Positions 6,442 through 8,596 of a DNA stretch of 8,596 nucleotides are shown here, one piece after another (positions within the stretch are counted from its first letter, which is position 1; each line of letters starts with the position of its first letter). Origin of the DNA: Bacteroidota bacterium (GTDB lineage Bacteria > Bacteroidota > Bacteroidia > Cytophagales > Cyclobacteriaceae); contig JAHEMS010000127.1 of the NCBI GenBank assembly GCA_024643595.1, positions 1 to 8,596 on the forward strand. The letters run 5' to 3'. A model generated the notes under the pieces. The model made no database searches. It had not been told where the DNA came from and worked only from the letters and a program-made list of their open reading frames with translations. Made by a program: the position numbers and the translations under genes.

Positions 6442-6524
6442 AACAAAAAGAAAAGTCCCGCTCAAGCGGGATTTTTTGTTTTATGTGCTTTGCCAAATGG
6501 AACCGAACAATTCCCTCCTCCTCT
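6425..6524 (+). repeat. 13-nt direct repeat: tRNA-Ser 3' end and a downstream copy
   Basis: TCCCTCCTCCTCT occurs at 6425-6437, covering the end of the T stem and the whole 3' acceptor strand of tRNA-Ser, and again at 6512-6524, 74 nt after the first copy ends. Duplicated tRNA 3' ends are the usual mark of site-specific integration (attL/attR). No integrase or cargo remains between the copies, only the terminator. The low-complexity CT composition makes chance more likely than the length alone suggests. Confidence 0.5.
6451..6480 (+). terminator. Rho-independent terminator after tRNA-Ser
   Basis: The stem TCCCGC (6456-6461) with GCGGGA (6466-6471) closes a 4-nt TCAA loop and is followed by six T, then GTTTT. 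A run of A before the stem can extend pairing with the T-run, so it may work on both strands. It begins 10 nt after the tRNA CCA end. Confidence 0.9.
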
Positions 6525-6650
6525 ACTCATTAAAAGTCAATCAAAGACAAACAAGAGACCCAAGACCTGGAAGTACACACACGCCTATTATTTTTTGCCA
6601 TCGTTTTATGCAGTAACCCTGAGAAATATCTTTGCTTTACTTAATGAGTA
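6524..6650. repeat. 10-bp perfect inverted repeat flanking the leader region of the synthetase gene
   Basis: TACTCATTAA at 6524-6533 and TTAATGAGTA at 6641-6650 are exact inverse copies with 107 nt between them. The left arm starts on the last base of the copied tRNA end. The right arm lies just downstream of the TATCTTTG box, about where transcription should start. The arms do not extend further and no target-site duplication is visible. Paired operator sites or remnants of a small element are both possible. The 272 nt from 6442 to 6713 otherwise contain the tRNA terminator and no gene that I can support. Confidence 0.4.
6627..6634 (+). promoter_or_regulatory. Predicted -7 box for acetyl-CoA synthetase-E1 alpha transcript
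   Basis: TATCTTTG is an exact TAnnTTTG match 79 nt before the ATG at 6714. This would give a leader of roughly 70-75 nt, longer than for other genes in the window. The nearest upstream TTTG (6594-6597) is 29 nt away, too far for a standard -33 box, so an activator may be needed. Confidence 0.45.
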
Positions 6651-6713
6651 AGGTCATTCCGTTTAGCGGATTCTGTCATTGAGAATGCGCTATCCTTGGT
6701 TCTAATTTTATTC

Positions 6714-8456
6714 ATGCATGAAATTAATTATCAGCCTGTATTAGCGGAGCCTAATTTAATTGATTACGATTCGTACTATCAATCCTTTACTTGGGACAAT
6801 GAATTTCAAAATCTGGATAGTCTGCCTGAAGGAAGAGGTCTGAATATCGCACACGAGGCCGTTGATCGTCATGCAACAGGTTTATTAAAAAATCATGTGG
6901 CCATCCGGTGGGTAAGAAAAGATCGCTCCGTTAAAGATATTACGTTTCAGGATCTTTATACGCACTCCAACCAATTTGCGAATGTTTTAACGCTACTGGG
7001 CGTAACCAAAGGTGATACCGTATTTACTTTATTAGGGAGAATTCCTGAACTGTACGTCGCCGCATTTGGGGCGTTAAAAAAAACGGCAGTGTTTTGCCCA
7101 CTCTTTTCAGTATTTGGCCCTGAGCCAGTCTATCAACGATTGAGCCGGGGAGATGCAAAAATTTTAGTAACGACATTAGATCTGTACGAAAGAAAAATAA
7201 CACCCATCCTGAATCGCTTACCAAAACTTCAATATGTTTTGCTCACGGATGTTCAAACAGACATCAATAATACAGTGCTTTCCCTGCCTTTATTGATGGA
7301 TAAAACATCTACTTCTTTTATCATCCCCCCTACAAAATCTGATGATGCGGCTTTATTGCATTTCACCAGTGGAACAACAGGAATGCCTAAAGGGGCGTTG
7401 CATATTCATCATGCCGTGTTGACACACCAGGTAACGGGAAAATTAGTATTGGATTTGCATCCGGATGATATGTATTGGTGTACCGCTGATCCGGGTTGGG
7501 TAACAGGCACCTCTTACGGAATTATTGCTCCACTGGTTAATGGTGTAACCAGCATTGTTGATGAAGAAGAATTTGATGCCGCCCGATGGTATTCCATTTT
7601 AGAAGAACATAAAATAACCGTATGGTATACTGCTCCTACCGCCATTCGTAGGCTCATGCGCATGAACATACAGCCCACCAAACAATATAACCTTGAGCAT
7701 CTGCGATTGATATTAAGTGTAGGCGAACCGCTTCACGCAGATGCGGTGCGTTGGGTGCAGAAAACTTTTGAAGTTCCTGTACTTGACAATTGGTGGCAAA
7801 CAGAAACCGGAGGGATCATGATCTCTAATTATCGAAATATGCCAGTACGACCTGGCTCAATGGGTAAACCTCTTCCAGGCGTTGAAGCGGGCATTGCTGA
7901 AATCACTGAAGATAAGTTTCGCATCATCACGAAAACCGGTAAAGAAGGACACCTGGTATTAAAATGCGGATGGCCCTCCATGTTTAAGGCATACCTGAAC
8001 GAAAAGGAACGATATAAAAAATGCTTTCATGGTAAGTGGTACATCACCGGAGATCTTGCCTCTCGCGACAAGGATGGATATTTCTGGTTTGTAGGCCGGG
8101 CTGATGACATTATTAAAACCTCTGGCCACATGGTTGGCCCATTTGAAGTGGAAAGTTGCCTGATGCAGCATGATGCTGTTGCTGAAGCAGCTGTTATCGG
8201 GAAACCCAACGCTACCATTGGAGAAATGGTAAAAGCCTTTATCGTGTTAAAATCAGGGAATAAACCTGATGAAAATTTAAAACTGGACATCATTGCCCAT
8301 GCGCGTAAAAAGTTAGGCCCTGCTGTAGCGCCTAAAGAGCTTGCCTTTATTGAATCTCTTCCTAAAACCCGGAGTGGAAAAATTTTAAGAAGACTTTTAA
8401 AAGCCCGGGAGCTGGGCTTGCCCGAAGGTGATTTGTCAACTTTAGAATCCTCCTAA
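6714..8456 (+). CDS. acsA: AMP-forming acetyl-CoA synthetase (acetate--CoA ligase), AcsA type
   Basis: The ATG at 6714 gives 580 residues, close to the ~570 of Bacillus AcsA and shorter than ~650-residue Acs. An in-frame TTG six codons upstream adds only hydrophobic residues. ANL-superfamily motifs appear in order: P-loop FTSGTTGMPKG (217-227), WCTADPGWVTGTSYG (255-269), SVGEPL (335-340), DNWWQTETGG (358-367), YITGDLAS (443-450), hinge region GRADDIIKTSG (461-471), VGPFEVES (474-481) and PKTRSGKILRR (550-560) with catalytic Lys556. The Trp pair at 360-361 matches the Trp that limits the acyl pocket to acetate or propionate in Acs. Reaction: acetate + ATP + CoA to acetyl-CoA + AMP + PPi, cytoplasmic. 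The C-terminal GLPEGDLSTLE resembles AcsA. Met473 occupies the position of the Arg in the usual SGHR/SGER motif. The stop overlaps the next start, implying coupled translation. Confidence 0.9.
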   Translation: MHEINYQPVLAEPNLIDYDSYYQSFTWDNEFQNLDSLPEGRGLNIAHEAVDRHATGLLKNHVAIRWVRKDRSVKDITFQDLYTHSNQFANVLTLLGVTKGDTVFTLLGRIPELYVAAFGALKKTAVFCPLFSVFGPEPVYQRLSRGDAKILVTTLDLYERKITPILNRLPKLQYVLLTDVQTDINNTVLSLPLLMDKTSTSFIIPPTKSDDAALLHFTSGTTGMPKGALHIHHAVLTHQVTGKLVLDLHPDDMYWCTADPGWVTGTSYGIIAPLVNGVTSIVDEEEFDAARWYSILEEHKITVWYTAPTAIRRLMRMNIQPTKQYNLEHLRLILSVGEPLHADAVRWVQKTFEVPVLDNWWQTETGGIMISNYRNMPVRPGSMGKPLPGVEAGIAEITEDKFRIITKTGKEGHLVLKCGWPSMFKAYLNEKERYKKCFHGKWYITGDLASRDKDGYFWFVGRADDIIKTSGHMVGPFEVESCLMQHDAVAEAAVIGKPNATIGEMVKAFIVLKSGNKPDENLKLDIIAHARKKLGPAVAPKELAFIESLPKTRSGKILRRLLKARELGLPEGDLSTLESS

Positions 8457-8596
8457 TGGAATCAACTACAATACCATCAAATCGCACCCGCATAGACCGA
8501 GAGATTGGCAAAAAACTCTTGTATCAGATGATCCTGATCAGACGATTTGAAGAAAAGGCTGCGGAGATGTATACCAAAGAAAAGATTCGAGGATTC
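8456..8596 (+). CDS. Pyruvate/2-oxoacid dehydrogenase E1 component alpha subunit, 5' part only
   Basis: The ATG at 8456-8458 shares its A with the TAA stop of the synthetase gene, and 47 residues are readable before the window ends. The stretch LLYQMILIRRFEEKAAEMYTKEKIRGF (about 21-47) is the conserved N-terminal helix of thiamine-diphosphate E1 alpha subunits of pyruvate dehydrogenase and relatives. It normally precedes the HLYxGQEA segment, which is outside. The full protein would be ~330-360 residues, pair with an E1 beta subunit, and decarboxylate a 2-oxoacid while acetylating lipoyl-E2 in the cytoplasm. Pyruvate is the likeliest substrate. An acetoin or branched-chain 2-oxoacid E1 alpha cannot be excluded from this fragment. 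There is no gap for a separate promoter, so it should be expressed from the synthetase transcript. Confidence 0.85.
   Translation, partial: MESTTIPSNRTRIDREIGKKLLYQMILIRRFEEKAAEMYTKEKIRGF

Noticed and set aside
6696..6713. TTG at 6696 as start of the acetyl-CoA synthetase
   Set aside because: It adds six hydrophobic residues with no counterpart in AcsA proteins. The ATG at 6714 gives a family-like N-terminus.
1..8596. CRISPR array, insertion sequence, toxin-antitoxin or defence system
   Set aside because: No regularly spaced repeats, transposase or nuclease motifs, or paired small genes were found on either strand.

Overview
The window looks like a chromosomal segment from a member of the Bacteroidota, most likely the Cytophagales (inference). 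The evidence is the moderate-to-low GC content, the absence of purine-rich Shine-Dalgarno sequences before most starts, and matches to the Bacteroidota promoter consensus (TTG/TTTG near -33, TAnnTTTG near -7) ahead of several genes. Protein content is mostly housekeeping. I see no transposase, integrase, CRISPR array, toxin-antitoxin pair or phage gene, and no convincing new multi-gene system.

Layout. Positions 1-2744 (minus strand) carry a run of four genes that is probably one transcript: clpS (N-degron adaptor), recR (recombinational repair), a class I aspartate/prephenate-type aminotransferase, and a heptose-7-phosphate kinase of the HldA/RfaE1 type that runs off the left edge. Gaps between them are 26, 70 and 28 nt. 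A perfect TAnnTTTG box sits just upstream of clpS. From that divergent region a sodium:solute symporter (2851-4299) is read on the plus strand. It converges, with only 4 nt between stop codons, on a small alkyltransferase-like DNA-repair protein (4304-4648, minus) whose active-site Cys is replaced by Ala.

Positions 4748-6274 (plus) encode a secreted protein with Ig/cadherin-like repeats, then a basic helix, a Gly/Ala/Thr-rich nonpolar segment and a charged tail. I cannot assign it a function. Next comes tRNA-Ser(UGA) at 6352-6441, with the clearest two-box promoter in the window and a strong intrinsic terminator behind it. The stretch 6442-6713 has no gene. It holds that terminator, a 13-nt copy of the tRNA 3' end, a 10-bp inverted repeat pair and a -7-like promoter box. 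An AcsA-type acetyl-CoA synthetase (6714-8456) follows. Its stop codon overlaps by one base the start of a pyruvate/2-oxoacid dehydrogenase E1-alpha gene that runs off the right edge, so acetate activation and oxidative decarboxylation of a 2-oxoacid appear to be co-expressed.

Most worth a second look: the synthetase-E1 alpha fusion of transcripts, the Met replacing a usually conserved Arg in the synthetase, the repeat-rich secreted protein, the Cys-less alkyltransferase-like protein, and the duplicated tRNA-Ser 3' end that resembles an integration scar.
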